A DNA stretch of 64,000 bases from Hevea brasiliensis (taxonomy: Eukaryota; Streptophyta; Magnoliopsida; Malpighiales; Euphorbiaceae). Shown piece after piece: positions 33,401 through 45,533 of the stretch (within the stretch, counting starts at the first letter, position 1; each line of letters begins with the position of its first letter). Where the stretch lies: NCBI RefSeq assembly GCF_030052815.1, contig NC_079496.1, positions 66,267,652-66,331,651 on the forward strand. Reading direction: 5' to 3'. The notes under the pieces are model-generated. The model was given only the letters and a program-made list of their open reading frames with translations, ran no database searches and was not told the DNA's origin. A program made the translations under genes and the position numbers.

Positions 33401-35072
33401 TTTCTGGCTAGTGCAGCCGAAATGATGTTTGATGGCAATAACTGCCTCTCCCCCTGTATTACCACATCACTATACTGAGGTAGGCCAAAAGTGACTGTCT
33501 TCAGCCTACAGTCAATCATGGCATGATGCCTAGCTAACCAATTCATGCCCAAGATGATATCATAATCTCTGAAGGGTATTTCAATGAAATCAGACAGGAA
33601 AGTGTGTCCTTGGATCACCAAAGGAGAATCCCTATACATCCTATTAACCCTGACTTCCTGTCCTAGTGGACTTGTTACTAGCACCTCAAAGTCCATTTTT
33701 GTACATGGAACAGCAATGCAATCAATGATGCTAGCACTCACATAAGAATGGGTAGAGCCCGGATCAAATAACACAAACACATTTTGGTTAAAAGTTGAGA
33801 AGGTACCAGCCACAACATCAGATGTCTCGGCCTCTTCCCTCTGTCTCATTGCATACATTCTGACCGGAGCACTGTCTTGCTCTGAATGTTTCACTGTGCC
33901 TTGGCTGCTTGCTGGGTTACCTCTACCCCTGCCTCTACCTCTGCTAGGTGGTTGTGAACTTCTGGTGACAGGGCTCTGAACTGACCCTTCTACAGTAGTA
34001 GGAGGTGGTCCAACTCTGCGACTACTGGTGCAGTCCTTGGCAAATTGTCCTATGCCTCCACAGTTATAACAGGCTCCAATAGCCTTATAGCATATCCCAC
34101 CATGATATCTTCCACAATTTTCACATTGGTGGGAATGGTAGGAACCTCCGGTACTCTGCTGACCAGATAGAGGAGGTTTCTGTCCTGAATGTCTTCCCCT
34201 ACCAGACTTCTTGCCACCTCTGCTGTGTCCCTCATAGTTCTTCCTCTTTCCAGTGGGACCACTGGAACTCTGTTCTACAGATTTTCCCTCTTCCTCTATC
34301 TTCTCTGATTTCTTTCTCTCAGGAGCAGTCTCAATCTCAATTCTTTCCAACTCTAAGGCTTGAGAAATAAGTTCAGAGAAGTTAGTGTATTTGAAGCCGA
34401 TCACTTGTACTCTGATACTGGGCTTCAAGCCAATTTCAAACCTCTTACATCTCTCCCTGCTAGTAGAGAGTAGACTCACTGTATAATGGCTAAGGCGGGA
34501 AAATTCTCTTTCATACTCAGCCACTGATCTGTTCCCCTATTTTAGACTTAGGAACTCTTGCAACTTCTGGTCTACATAAGCATCAGGGACATATTTCTGT
34601 CTGAATTCCCTGAGAAAGTCATTCCAGGTTAACACTGCAGGTTCTACCAGATTGTGGGGAATGGTTTTCCACCATTCATAAGCATCCCCCTGTAGTAAGG
34701 ACACTGAGTATTCAAATCTGAGCTCTTCTGTACAATGTAGCATCTTAAACACCCTATCCATCCTCTCTAACCATTGTTCAGCTTCTAGAGGATCTACTGT
34801 CCCTTAAACTCTGTAGCCCCATACTTCATCAATTTATCATACTGCCTGGTAGGAGACTGTGGTTGTACCACTGGTGTCTGTATTGGGACTTGAGTAGGTA
34901 CATTACTAGCCATTTGTTGGAACATTGCAGCCATCTGCTGAGCGAATTGAGCAGGAAACTGCGGTACTGCAGGGGCTGGTGCTGCTGAACCACTAACATT
35001 TTGTAGGCCTGGGGCATCCCCTTGCACCTCAGCCTCTATAGATTGATCGACTGAACGATCACCCTCTTCCAT
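30462..35072 (-). pseudogene. D gag-pol polyprotein, nearly intact
   Basis: Gag starts at ATG 35072 and pol ends at TAA 30462-30464. From 34524 to 31318 one frame of 1068 codons stays open: gag C-terminal half with zinc knuckle, RGRGRG stretch, protease ([11 protein letters not shown]), RT ([27 protein letters not shown]), RNase H ([26 protein letters not shown]) and integrase ([14 protein letters not shown]). Integrase continues at 31340 with SDRDPRF and [11 protein letters not shown], then the GPY-type end and chromodomain. Lesions are a one-base loss near 34800, TAG at 34534-34536, a 29-nt gap near 31340 between integrase motifs, and TAG near 30565. The zinc knuckle has Gln for His, and RT has FIND for FIDD (codon 32755-32757). 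No intron interrupts integrase. Confidence 0.9.
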
Positions 35073-35242
35073 AGTAAATGCGAGGATTTTAGATCTCCTG
35101 AACAAATCACACAAGGAGATTTCCTCCCGTTAGTGCATATTTATAATGTAATGTACTGTATGTATCAAACAATGATATTGAGCAGTTGTACTATGAAGAA
35201 AGAATATTCAAATAACAGGTGAAATTAGAATTTAAAAACTTT

Positions 35243-35254
35243 GCTCTGATACCA
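35243..35254 (-). other. Primer binding site of D
   Basis: The minus strand reads TGGTATCAGAGC, an exact initiator tRNA-Met complement, 8 nt from the 5' LTR. Confidence 0.9.
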
Positions 35255-35864
35255 CTTAAACATGCCACACCCTACCCCTCTGTAAGGCATAACATGATCC
35301 CGTAGTGTACCTAATGAATTACCAACTCCGTTTACTGATAATCCATTAAATACACTACAAGGGATTTTAAAAACTTTTCTTACTTCTTTTACAGTGGTGA
35401 GCACTATTTAAAGGTGTTAAAAACCTTTTTGAACTGAAGTAATAGAACCAATACATTTGAATTATTTGGCATTTCTGTAAAAATTTTGGCAGAGTGCCAT
35501 CTGTATTTTGGATAAAACAGTTCTTTAGAAAACCTGTAAAAAGCACTTCAATAAATTTCCAAATCTCAACTTCAACATTTTTCTCAACCAAACACAGTTC
35601 TCAAGTCAAATTCATAGTAATTTTTCAAGGACTGAGATAAAGAAATATAATACAATTTTTACAAGTCAAAATATCTCATAATTTACTTTACAACTTCAAT
35701 GTACAATTTTTATTTATAACTACTCAAAACCAAAAACAATATGTACATACAGTGAACATACATTACATTACAAGATACAAAATACTGGTATACTCATTAT
35801 AACCGGTAGTCTCTCGCTGGAGGTACTAGCAGCCTAATCTGCTGCCCTGTCTGTCTTTCTACCT

Positions 35865-35904
35865 GCGACAGCAATAAAAAGCTATCGCTGAGACAATGTC
35901 TCAG
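35865..35904 (-). other. Twin hairpins, D 5' LTR
   Basis: Same stems as 27057-27096 (first hairpin 35888-35904, second 35865-35888). Confidence 0.6.
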
Positions 35905-36918
35905 TGGTGCACAACATTAACCAAATACAATTTAAATCACAATTCATAAGTCATGTAAACAGTGGATACTTAAAACAATAGTTAATTTCAAGACAATAAT
36001 TGTCAACCAGAATTTAAAATTCATTTCTCAATATCACAATAAATTTCAGTAAGTCAGATCATGGTTGAATTCAAAAGACAGTATATGTCCATAAGAGTTT
36101 AAATTCATTTCACAATCTCACAATAAATCTCAATAATCAGAACACAGTTAAATTCGAAAGACAGTAAATTTCAATAAGAATTTAACTTCATTTCACAAAT
36201 TATCAAATCGCATAACAACACAATTTAGTCGAATAAGTTAAGAATACAGTGTTGCCAATTCATTCACAACTTAAGCCATGACACAAATTTCCGATCAATG
36301 CCGCGTTGTAAACCACGACAAAGCAATCACAACCCCACTAATCGAAATCAATGAGGAAGGGAGCTAGCTATATAATGAGTACTCATTCGATCACCTCAAC
36401 TGGTAAACCAGAGAGGGAGAAAAATAAATGATCACGACCCCATAAATGGAGAAGGAATGATATGATACTGTCATGCTAAGTGTGAACACAAAATCAATTC
36501 CAAACATTTTATTCAAATGATTCGTGAGAATCCAATAAATTTCCAAAGTCATAATTTCATTCACAAAATGGCAACACAATTCATAATTAACTTCAAATTT
36601 TCACAAATCACACTAAATCAATTTTTTCACAGTTTCAAACCATTTACAATGCTTTTCAAGCAATAAGTATCCATTCAAACACATTTCCATAATTGAAAAC
36701 AATAATATAAAAATAGTCATAATTTATTTCAATTGAAAAATTCAAAAGAAATAACTGTTGTGCACAAACACAATTTAAATCAATAACATACAATTAATCA
36801 TATGAAATCTTATTCAGAGTAAAATCAGTTGAAAACTAGTTGTGCACAAACCTCTGATAACTGTCTCCGGTTCTGGACTCAGTATTTCCTTCCCTTTTCC
36901 TGAGTCTTTGGTAACTGA

Positions 36919-36940
36919 GAAACACAATTTGAAGTGTTTC
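36919..36940 (-). other. Variant conserved hairpin, D 5' LTR
   Basis: Identical GAAACAC / GTGTTTC stem to 28111-28132. Confidence 0.5.
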
Positions 36941-39232
36941 AGTACTAAATTAAACTGTCTCTAACGATAATGTTCGATAAATAATTCACTGAAGGCTATT
37001 ATTTGCTCAATTACCTAATATACCGACCCTCGATGCGTTTTAGGTAAATTAGGTTTTAGTGTCCTTTATATGTCACATTCGATAGGGTTTTAGGGTTGGT
37101 ACGTGTTACCAAACTCATTTCCTAGTTTAGTGCATTTTAATGCAACTTGCTGGATTCCGGAATACTAGTTTGACCTAGCCGGACGACCTAGTTTTCTCAT
37201 TTTTCGAGTTTCGGTCAAAACTATAAACTTGTAGATCTATGTCTTATGGAACGCGGGGCAAAATTTTAGGTCAATCCGAGTTAAGTAGACCAAGTTATGG
37301 TCATTACACTATTGCTGGTCAAATGGCATCAAATTAGGTCAATTTTATGTCAATTTGGTCAACTTTGGTTCCGCCAGTTTTTGGACCCGAACTTGTGCAA
37401 GCTTTTTGACTTGCTTCTGGTCATTTCTGGGTTTTGGCGTCTTCATAAGACTTGTAGGTATGGGTCTTAGCTATTCATGGTTAAAATTTCAGGTCAATTG
37501 GACCTGTTTTGAGTGAGTTATGGCCTAAACACTAACTGCTGCCCAATTGGTCAAATTTCAGGCCTCAAATGTACTCAATCCGAATTGGTCATTTTTCATA
37601 TCACCTTGCAAGCAGAATTTTGGCATGCTTTTTCAATTAAAGTTGGCACATTTTGTGCCTAGTTTCACCTCCAATTGGTCTCATACCAATTGAGGTTACA
37701 CATCTAAAGTTATTGACTAAAATGCATACTGCCCTTAACTACCATGCTTAAACACACATCAATTACACATGTACCTTGCTATATGTTCACTTCCCTTACC
37801 ATTCCTGTTTTGGTTCATTACCAAAACCATATCCCACTTTACATTAACATCACTTTGGGCAGATTACAAACATCCTTAATACACCAATTAAAGCTCACAT
37901 TTACAAAGTCTAAATACAATTACATACACACCTAAACATCACTAATTCTTACATACACTTTACACAATCAATCTTTACACATATCCATCAATTCTCAAGG
38001 TCAATATTCTGCCAATACCTTCATGAACATATACATTTATCCAGGAATCTCAAGGCTGCTGAAAATTTCCTCAACACCAAAGTATCCCACAATTCATCAA
38101 TTTCCATCCAAGTGCAAAAATCACTATATACATATGAAGTAATTTATTAGGATATTAAATCACCATAACCAACAGCATTTCTCATCAAATATATACACAA
38201 TTATTTCATCAATTACATGACTCCATGGCTGTCCAAAATGAACATCTTAATAACTCTTCAAACTTAAAAATTTTCTTCACAAATTCAACACCCATAACAT
38301 GCACACAAAGTTTAACAAAGCTATCTTCAAAAATGCTAACTTACCTTATAGTTGGAACTTGTTAAACCTTGATTAAACTTCTTAAATTTGGTATCAAACT
38401 CTTCCTTGTGATGTGTAGACAATTTTTCATGAAGGAACCTAAGTGTTTAGAGGTGAAATGAGGGAGTGGATGAAGGTTGCATGCAAACGCCCATGGAGGT
38501 TTTCTCCTTTCCTTCAATTCGGCTAGGTGTGGTGTTTTGGAGAAGATGAACTTTCTGCTGGGATAATGGAATTACAGCTGCCCATTATGTGTTTATTTTA
38601 TTCCCTTAGTGACCCACTCATAAATTTTAATCATATAATAAGCTAAATTTTCACTTATTTCACATTAAACCCTTAATTATCACTATTTACTTTAGGTACA
38701 ACCAAATTAATTTTTCATTTCATTTTCTAAGTGTAATATTATTTATTTTTAATGGACATTTAGGTCAAAAGACAATTCGGGATGTCAAATGACCATAATG
38801 CCCTTGTTCGGGTTACATTCCCGATTTTTCGGTAACACCGAGTTTTGTCTGTTTTTCGATTTCTCACTTTTCTTTGTACTAATGATTTAATTTTTCTTTG
38901 ATCTTTCTAATGATATTTATTCTTCAATAAGGGTCTATTTAAGTCCTAAAAATGTTTTTCAGGGTTCCCCGCAGTCCAGGGCTAGTCAACGGTCCACGCC
39001 GTGACTTCCCGGTGCGGTCCCCCATCGCTAGGGTTCCTGGCTCGCTTAACTTGGCTACATTTCTTTGCTATTATTTTTCCTTTCTTTTTCTTGTATTTTC
39101 TTTTCTTGTATTTCATTATTTTAGGTCTCCTCACTCATATTGAAGTGTAGTTCTAGGCATCCTAGCTGTCCGGACAACACTGGTCACCGGAACTGCAGAA
39201 CGCACTACCGAACTTAGGGGTGTTACATTGTC

Positions 39233-39587
39233 TGTACCGATTGAAAAATTTTTCTAAATATTTTCTTGGCATTCTATTGCCATAGGAACCTCAATGACCC
39301 TTCTCTGGAGTCCCAAAAATTATTTTATAATTTTTTCCCCGGGTCTAGGGCTCCTAGTTGCGAAAACTGCAACTTCCCTCTGGGTTACCCATCGCTTGGG
39401 CACCGGCTCATTTAACTTGGTTGTATTTTATTTCTAAAATTTTTCCTAAATATTTCTTATTAATATTTGAGTTAATTATGATTCCTCACTTTAGTTTAAA
39501 TATTTTTCCGATCGTTCTAGCTGTCCGGACCGTCACCGGTCACCGGAACAGTAGAATGTACGGAGTTGCTACTGGGAGGGTGTTACA
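39233..39587 (-). repeat. C left (3') LTR, second part
   Basis: It continues the LTR after the D target copy, matches 50877-51231 of the middle LTR and ends TGTTACA beside a polypurine tract. Confidence 0.88.
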
Positions 39588-39600
39588 ACTCTTCCCCTCT
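39588..39600 (-). other. Polypurine tract of C-ii
   Basis: On the minus strand AGAGGGGAAGAGT abuts the 3' LTR. It overlaps the last pol codon. The same tract lies at 51232-51244 for C-iii. Confidence 0.75.
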
Positions 39601-41837
39601 AATTTAAATTTCGTCCTCAAAATTTACCTAATGCAAACAGTTGAGGGAACTGTTGCCTCATCGTTTCTTCACTTTCTCAAGTTGCCTCCTCGATGTTGTG
39701 GTGCCTCCAAAGCACTTTCACTAGTGGAATCTGCTTATTTCTCAACTCTTTCACTTCCCGAGCCAGGATCCGTAGAGGTTCTTCTTCATATGTCAAATCC
39801 GGTTGTATTTCAATTTCTTCCCTGGAGATGACATGTGAAGGATCTGAGCGGTATCTTCTGAGCATGGACACGAGGAACACATTGTGGATCTTGTCTAGCT
39901 CTGGTGGTAAAGCTAGCCTGTAGGCCACAGGACCCACACGTTCAATGACTTCATATGGGCCAATGAACCTAGGGCTTAACTTACCTTTTTTTCCAAACCT
40001 CAATACCTTCTTCCAAGGTGATACCTTGAGGAACACTTTATCACCAACCACATATTCTATTTCTTTTCTCTTCAGGTCGGCATAAGATTTATGTCTGTCT
40101 GAGGCAACCTTCAAATTGGCTTTGATTAGTTTCACTTTCTCCTCAGTCTGTTTCACCAGGTCTGGCCCCACCAGTTTGTCTTCGCCCAATTCAGTCCAGT
40201 ACACTGGAGTTCTACATTTCCTCCCATATAATGCTTCATACGGGGCCATTTGGATACTAGCTTGGTAGCTATTGTTGTATGCAAATTCTGCCAGTGGGAG
40301 GTATCTATCCCAACTTCCCTCAAACTCAATGACACAACTCCTCAGCATATCCTCAAGGACCTGACATATATTTCATGTTATTGTTATCATTTTAGTTCAA
40401 TAGTTGTATTAATTCAATTGGTTCAATTGTTTACCTGGATTACTCTTTCGGATTGCCCATCCGTCTGAGGATGGAATGCTGTGCTGAAGTGGAGTTGTGT
40501 ACCCAAGGACTCATGCAACTTCTTCCAAAATCCTGATGTAAACCTTGGGTCTCGATCAGATATGATGGAAAGTGGAATTCCATGCAGTCTAACTATCTCA
40601 CTGATATACAATTCTGCTAACTTCTCCAATGAGTAGTCAGTCCTAACTGGCAGAAAGTGTGCTGACTTCGTCAATCTATCAACTATCACCCATACTGCAT
40701 CATGTTTCTTCTGGGTGAGAGGTAGACCACTTACAAAATCCATGGTGACCCGATCCCATTTCCATTCAGGTATGCGTATAGGCTGTAGCAAACCCGATGG
40801 AACTTGATGTTCTGCCTTGACTTGCTGACATGTCAAGCATTTAGTCACATAGTCAGCTATGTCTTTCTTCATACCAGGCCACCAATACTGAAGCTTCAGA
40901 TCATAATACATCTTTGTACTTCCTGGGTGCATAGCATATACACTGGTGTGTGCCTCTTTTAGAATACTGGCCTTTAATTCCCCATCATCTGGTACACACA
41001 GTCTTCCTTTGTAATACAAACACCCATCTGCTTTCACCCCATAGTCAGTTGCTTTTCCCTCTGGGATTTTGCTCATAATAGCCATTAGCTTCTCATCTAC
41101 CTTACGCCGTCTAAAATGCATTTAATGAGCTTGGCCTCACTTGCAACTAAGCCAAAATAGCTCCATCTCGAATCAAAGTTAGACGGGCATTCAATAATCT
41201 CAAAGCTGTGATGGACTTTCTGCTCAAAGCATCAGCAACAACATTTGCCTTCCCAGGATGATAGTCAATTATACAATCATAGTCCTTCAGGAACTCAATC
41301 CATCGCCTCTGTCTAAGGTTGAGCTCCTTCTGAGTTGGCAAGTATTTCAGACTCTTGTGGTCTATGTAAATGTAGCACTTTTCACCATACAAGTAATGCC
41401 TCCATATCTTCAGTGCGAAGATAATTGTTGTAAGCTCTAGATCATGGGTAGGATAGTTCTGTTCATGTGGCCTTAGCTGCCTGGAAGCATAAGCGACCAC
41501 CTTTCCCTCTTGCATCTAACCCATTATGAGAGGCATCACTGTAGACTACAAAGTCCTTTCCTGACACTGGCTGTGTTAACACTGGTGCCTCTGTCAACAT
41601 AGCCTTCAACTTCTCAAAACTGGTCTGACACTTATCATTCCAGTCAAATCTGACATTCTTGTGTAACAACTTGGCCATTGGAGCAGCTATTAAGGAAAAT
41701 CCCTTCACAAATCTCCTGTAATACCCAGCTAGCCCCAAGAAGCTTCTGACCTCAGTTGTATTCCTGGGAGGCTTCCATTCCATCACTGCTTCTATTTTCT
41801 TGGGATCCACCCTAATCCCATCAGCTGACACGATGTG
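39599..41837 (-). pseudogene. C-ii pol, 3' part: RT end, RNase H, integrase, chromodomain
   Basis: On the minus strand it resumes RT after the solo LTR ([10 protein letters not shown]). It passes the RNase H start YSDASHNGL, where about 11 nt are missing and the frame shifts, then TDHKSLKYL and VADALSR. A TAG follows near 41145. Integrase carries [21 protein letters not shown] and [11 protein letters not shown] and is then split by a 74-nt GT-AG intron (40361-40434). The C-terminal half continues to the chromodomain, where Trp of EATW is TGA near 39674. The C-iii copy has all three lesions. A cluster of extra changes lies at about 41103-41135. Confidence 0.85.
40361..40434 (-). other. Candidate spliceosomal intron in C-ii integrase
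   Basis: On the minus strand ATCCAG precedes GTAAAC and TGTCAG precedes GTCCTT. It is 74 nt, about 77% A+T by my count, in phase 0 between the Gln and Val codons just after the catalytic Glu region. Removal restores continuous integrase; retention gives a stop three codons in (VNN then TGA). A GAACTAAAA branch-like site lies about 30 nt before the 3' end. D and A2 lack any insert here. Confidence 0.75.
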
Positions 41838-42523
41838 TGTGACACCCCTTACCCGACTACAGTGTAGCCGAGCAAGTTATGCCACTCAGTGTGCCAGAGC
41901 ACTCTATTTTATCTTAATTCATTTTTATCATAGTTTTGAATATAACTTGTGAAATATAATTCATTTTAAGCCATTTATCGAAATTATTATTTATTTGAGG
42001 TTCCGAAAATTTTATTGAAAATCCGGCAGAGTACCGGCTAAAATGGAGAAAACCGTTCTTCGGAACCTGTGAAAAACACTTCCTATATTCATATTCAATC
42101 ATCTCAACTCCATTTGTTATAATCTCAACATTTTTCAACCATTCATTTCTCAATCATTCATCTCATTTGATCCATTTGCATCACATCAATTTACAACAAT
42201 TTCTTAACAATTCCTCTATTTGTCCTTCATTCATTTCACATCATCATTAGAGTCAAATCATAAATAAATTCTCACATGTGATTTATAATCACAAATTACA
42301 AGTACTTACATTAATACAAAATTATATTACATTTGTTTCAAATACACATGATAAAATAAGAGTTTAATTACAAAATTTACAAAAAACAAAAAATACAAAA
42401 TGGGACCTAGTGTCTTACCAATGCACTGTAGTCTGTGAGGTGACACGGACGCTATGCAGAACTGTGAACTGCCTTACCGAATCTGTGGTCTACTGGGCCC
42501 TCTGTCCTAATCTTCAGTACCTA

Positions 42524-42560
42524 CGCGTTGCAAAAGCGACGCGCTAAGCATAAAGCTTAG
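42524..42560 (-). other. Twin hairpins, solo LTR
   Basis: One has CTAAGC / GCTTAG arms around a 5-nt loop (42544-42560). The other pairs CGCGTCGC with GCAACGCG apart from one mismatch (42524-42543). Loop and arm bases differ from the C LTRs, but both foldings remain. Confidence 0.6.
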
Positions 42561-42962
42561 TGGTGCCAATAATACAAGAAAATATAATATGCAAATAAAA
42601 ATAATAATTTCCTTGCTATTGTGTTCATAAGAAATGAATAATTACTAACTTATTGTTTAGTTGAGGGCTAATCATGTTTTATGAGATTAACTTCTTCATG
42701 CATTTCGTTAATTATTTTCTTCATGATCTTGAGCTTCTTTGTATTTTTGTAATCATTCCTGATACTTAATTTTCGTATTTTCTTTAATAATCAGTTCAAT
42801 CACAGTTATACTTTTCCATGCCTAAGTAACCTATCTTTGGGCGGATTTGGATAACGGTCGTTGGGATCGACATCATGGTGCCTCGGGCGTCATACCATGG
42901 GACCTTGAGCGTCAACCATGTATGCAGTCAGTATGGCTAAAAAGCCATGATATCACATAATT

Positions 42963-43036
42963 GGGCATAAAAGCCATGCATACGGGCATAAAAGCCATGA
43001 ATACGGGCATAAAGCCATGAATACAAGCATAAAGCC
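42963..43036. repeat. About 20-bp tandem repeats in solo LTR
   Basis: Four units of GGGCATAAAAGCCATGAATAC type; the last is decayed. Confidence 0.8.
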
Positions 43037-43150
43037 TTTCGCAGTACTGCTAAAACAATACCCTATTGGCATGCCAAACTATCCAAACCAATCTTGTTAG
43101 GTACACTAGGGCATTTAATACTTTAGAATTCTTCAATCTTTGAATTTCAA

Positions 43151-43445
43151 GTTTTCATGTCACTATTCACTTCATTAGTCAACTAAAATGTTGACTTTAG
43201 CATAGACAATAGGTACATTGGTTTTGACACTCCCAACATACCACATTTTGCATTCAAAACTTGTTGGTTTTGGTCACTTTCTCAAAGCTTAGGTCATTTT
43301 GGCAAAATTGCCAATTTTTGGTTTTGGTGTCACTATTCACCTCATTGGTCAACAAGAATGTTGACTTTTGGATAGAAAATTGGTGTATTGGTTTTAACAC
43401 CCCAAACATACCACATTTTGTATTTAAAACTTGTTGGTATTGGTT
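43151..43445. repeat. About 170-bp tandem duplication in solo LTR
   Basis: Bases 43151-43275 recur at 43321-43445, sharing GTCACTATTCAC, ATGTTGACTTT and ACATACCACATTTTG. The C LTRs have a single copy. Confidence 0.75.
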
Positions 43446-45533
43446 GCCAATACCATTTCTAAGCATAATGCTAATTGAACAAAATTTTCAGATTTCGTGC
43501 TTCATCTTTACTGTTCCATTTGTTATTTTTACAGTGGGAATTTGAGGAAATGGTAAACATGAAAGTTGTTCCTTATTCTGTCTAGTTGAATTTCCTTTTT
43601 TGAATCACTCCATTTGGAGTTTTGTAGCTCAAGTTATGGCCAAAATAAGTTTACTGTTCACGTGCACTGTTCATGCTGCACTTTTGGGTTTTGGCAGATT
43701 TTGGTCCAACTTTGGTCAGTAATTTGATCAAGTTAAGTTCATAATTTGGTCTAACTTTCTTCATATGAAATGTTCTAATATGCCTTAGGTTTTCATCGGT
43801 TCAAGAATCTCCTAAATCCAAGTTTTCTAGAGAGAGTTATAGCCATCCAAACATTACTGCTCAAATGAAAATTCTGGAAATCTCAGTACAGTAAACTTCA
43901 CTTTGCTCAATGATTTGATGAGGTTCTGGTCATAATTTGGGGTAGGTTTCTTTATGAAAGTTGTTTGCCTATGCCTTAACTTGTTGCTGTAAAAATTTCA
44001 GATTAATTGACCATTTCTATAGTGAGTTATGGCCAAATGAACAGTTACTATTCATTTGGTCATTCTGCAGGGGCTGTTTGCAGGGTATCCGGATTGGGAC
44101 CAACCTTTGGTCCTCTTGCTTTGGTCTTTTGGGCATGGTTTCTTCAGCAAAAATGTGCCATTATAAGCCTAGTTTCATGTCCAATTGGCCAAACACCAAT
44201 TGGACCAACACAGCCCAAGCTATGGCAGTCCAAGTGGACTGAAATTTCAGTCACCCTACTGCACTCACAAGGCAGCATGCTCCTTCACTTTGCCATGCTA
44301 CATTTCAGTCCAATTTATGGCCAACTTACCTAAAATGGTCACTAATTGATCATTAAAATGTTCTCTAACAATTTCCTAAGCCAAGTCAAATTTTCACTTC
44401 TCAAAACCCTAGTTTTCCCTTATGATTCACACATACACCTACTTAAGCACTTCCATTCATTATATATGTGTATATACACCTTAAACATAATCTCTAATTT
44501 ATTCTAAGTCCATTAAAACCATCAAAAACACTCCATCATTGTTCCTTCCTTAGGGCTGCCGAAAATCATAGTAGGCATACACATAATTTTGGTTCATTTA
44601 AGTTACAAATTCATACTTGTTTCAAGTCTCTAGCATGGAAATAAAGAGTTTTGAGTATATATGTGCACTAACCTTGAATAGGGCAGATTTTTCCCAACTC
44701 AAACTTCATTTCCTTTCCTTTTCTTGGCTGCCAAACATTTCCCCAAGAGGTATGGACAAGTTTTGATGAAGGTGACTTAGGGTTTAGTAGTGGAAATTCA
44801 TGGGAAAAATGAAAGTGATGAAAGAAACTTCTATGGAGGCTATGGAGAAGAGACTCACGTATTGGAGGAAGAAGAAGAAAAAGAGCAGATTTATTTTGGT
44901 CCATTTTGACTCTTTTAAGTGTTTTAAGAATGCTTATTAACTTGTGATTGGTTGGGATTAAGTGAGTGACATCATGTGATGTCATTATCTTTAATTTTCC
45001 TTATTTTCTTTTCTTTTCTTTTCTACTAGCTTCAAATTAATTTTTCATCAACATTAATTCATATTTTATGTCATAATAATTATTTACTCAACTGGACAAG
45101 TCGGCCAAAAATCGTCTCTAAAGGCGAAATGACCAAAATGCCCTCCGTTTGGCTTAACGGGTTAAAATTGTCTGTACCGATTGAAAAATTTTTCTAAATA
45201 TTTTCTTGGCATTCTAATGCCATAGGAACCTCAATGACCCTTCTCTGGAGTCCCAAAAATTATTTTATGAATTTTCTCTTGGGTCTAGGGCTCCTCGTTG
45301 CGAGAACCGTAACTTCCCTCTGGGTTACCCATCGCTTGGGCACCGGCTCATTTGACTTAGTTGTATTTTATTTCTAAAATTTTTAATAAATTTTTTCTTA
45401 TTAATATTTGAGTTAATTATGGTTCCTCACTTTAGTTTAAATATTTTTTCAGAAGTTCTAGCTGTCCGGACCGACACCGATCACCGGAATAGTAGAATGT
45501 GCGGAATTGCTACCGGGAGGATGTTACAATGTG

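Larger units (their letters stand above)
35534..38344 (-). other. Putative leader intron in D 5' LTR
   Basis: On the minus strand TATAAG precedes GTAAGTTAG at 38344, and GCTTTTTACAG ends at 35534 (about 2.8 kb). A TATA-like TAAAATAAA lies about 255 nt before the donor. Removing it would leave a short leader before the primer site and gag ATG at 35072. Confidence 0.45.
26458..39227 (-). mobile_element. Ty3/gypsy Tekay-type element D, full length
   Basis: 12770 bp with perfect target duplication TTGTC (26453-26457 and 39228-39232), inserted in the left LTR of C. LTRs of 3958 and 3965 bp are very similar; about a dozen differences cluster in their first 550 bp. Primer site, gag-pol and polypurine tract are all present. 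It is the youngest and most complete gypsy copy here, yet its coding region has several lesions. Confidence 0.93.
35263..39227 (-). repeat. 5' LTR of D (right side)
   Basis: 3965 bp, ending TGTTACA on the plus strand at 39227. Nearly identical to 26458-30415. Confidence 0.92.
41838..45528 (-). repeat. Solo LTR of a C-related subfamily
   Basis: 3691 bp, TGTGACACC to TGTTACA on the plus strand, with perfect target duplication ATGTG (41833-41837 and 45529-45533) inside the C-ii RT gene. No internal sequence is present, so it is a solo LTR left by LTR-LTR recombination. It is clearly diverged from the C LTRs and longer, partly from internal duplications. Confidence 0.92.

Noticed and set aside
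39677..40348. Separate gene starting at MLRSCVIEFE, and its twin at 51585-51992
   Set aside because: It is the second exon of integrase after the 74-nt intron; the Met is an internal residue of the normal protein.
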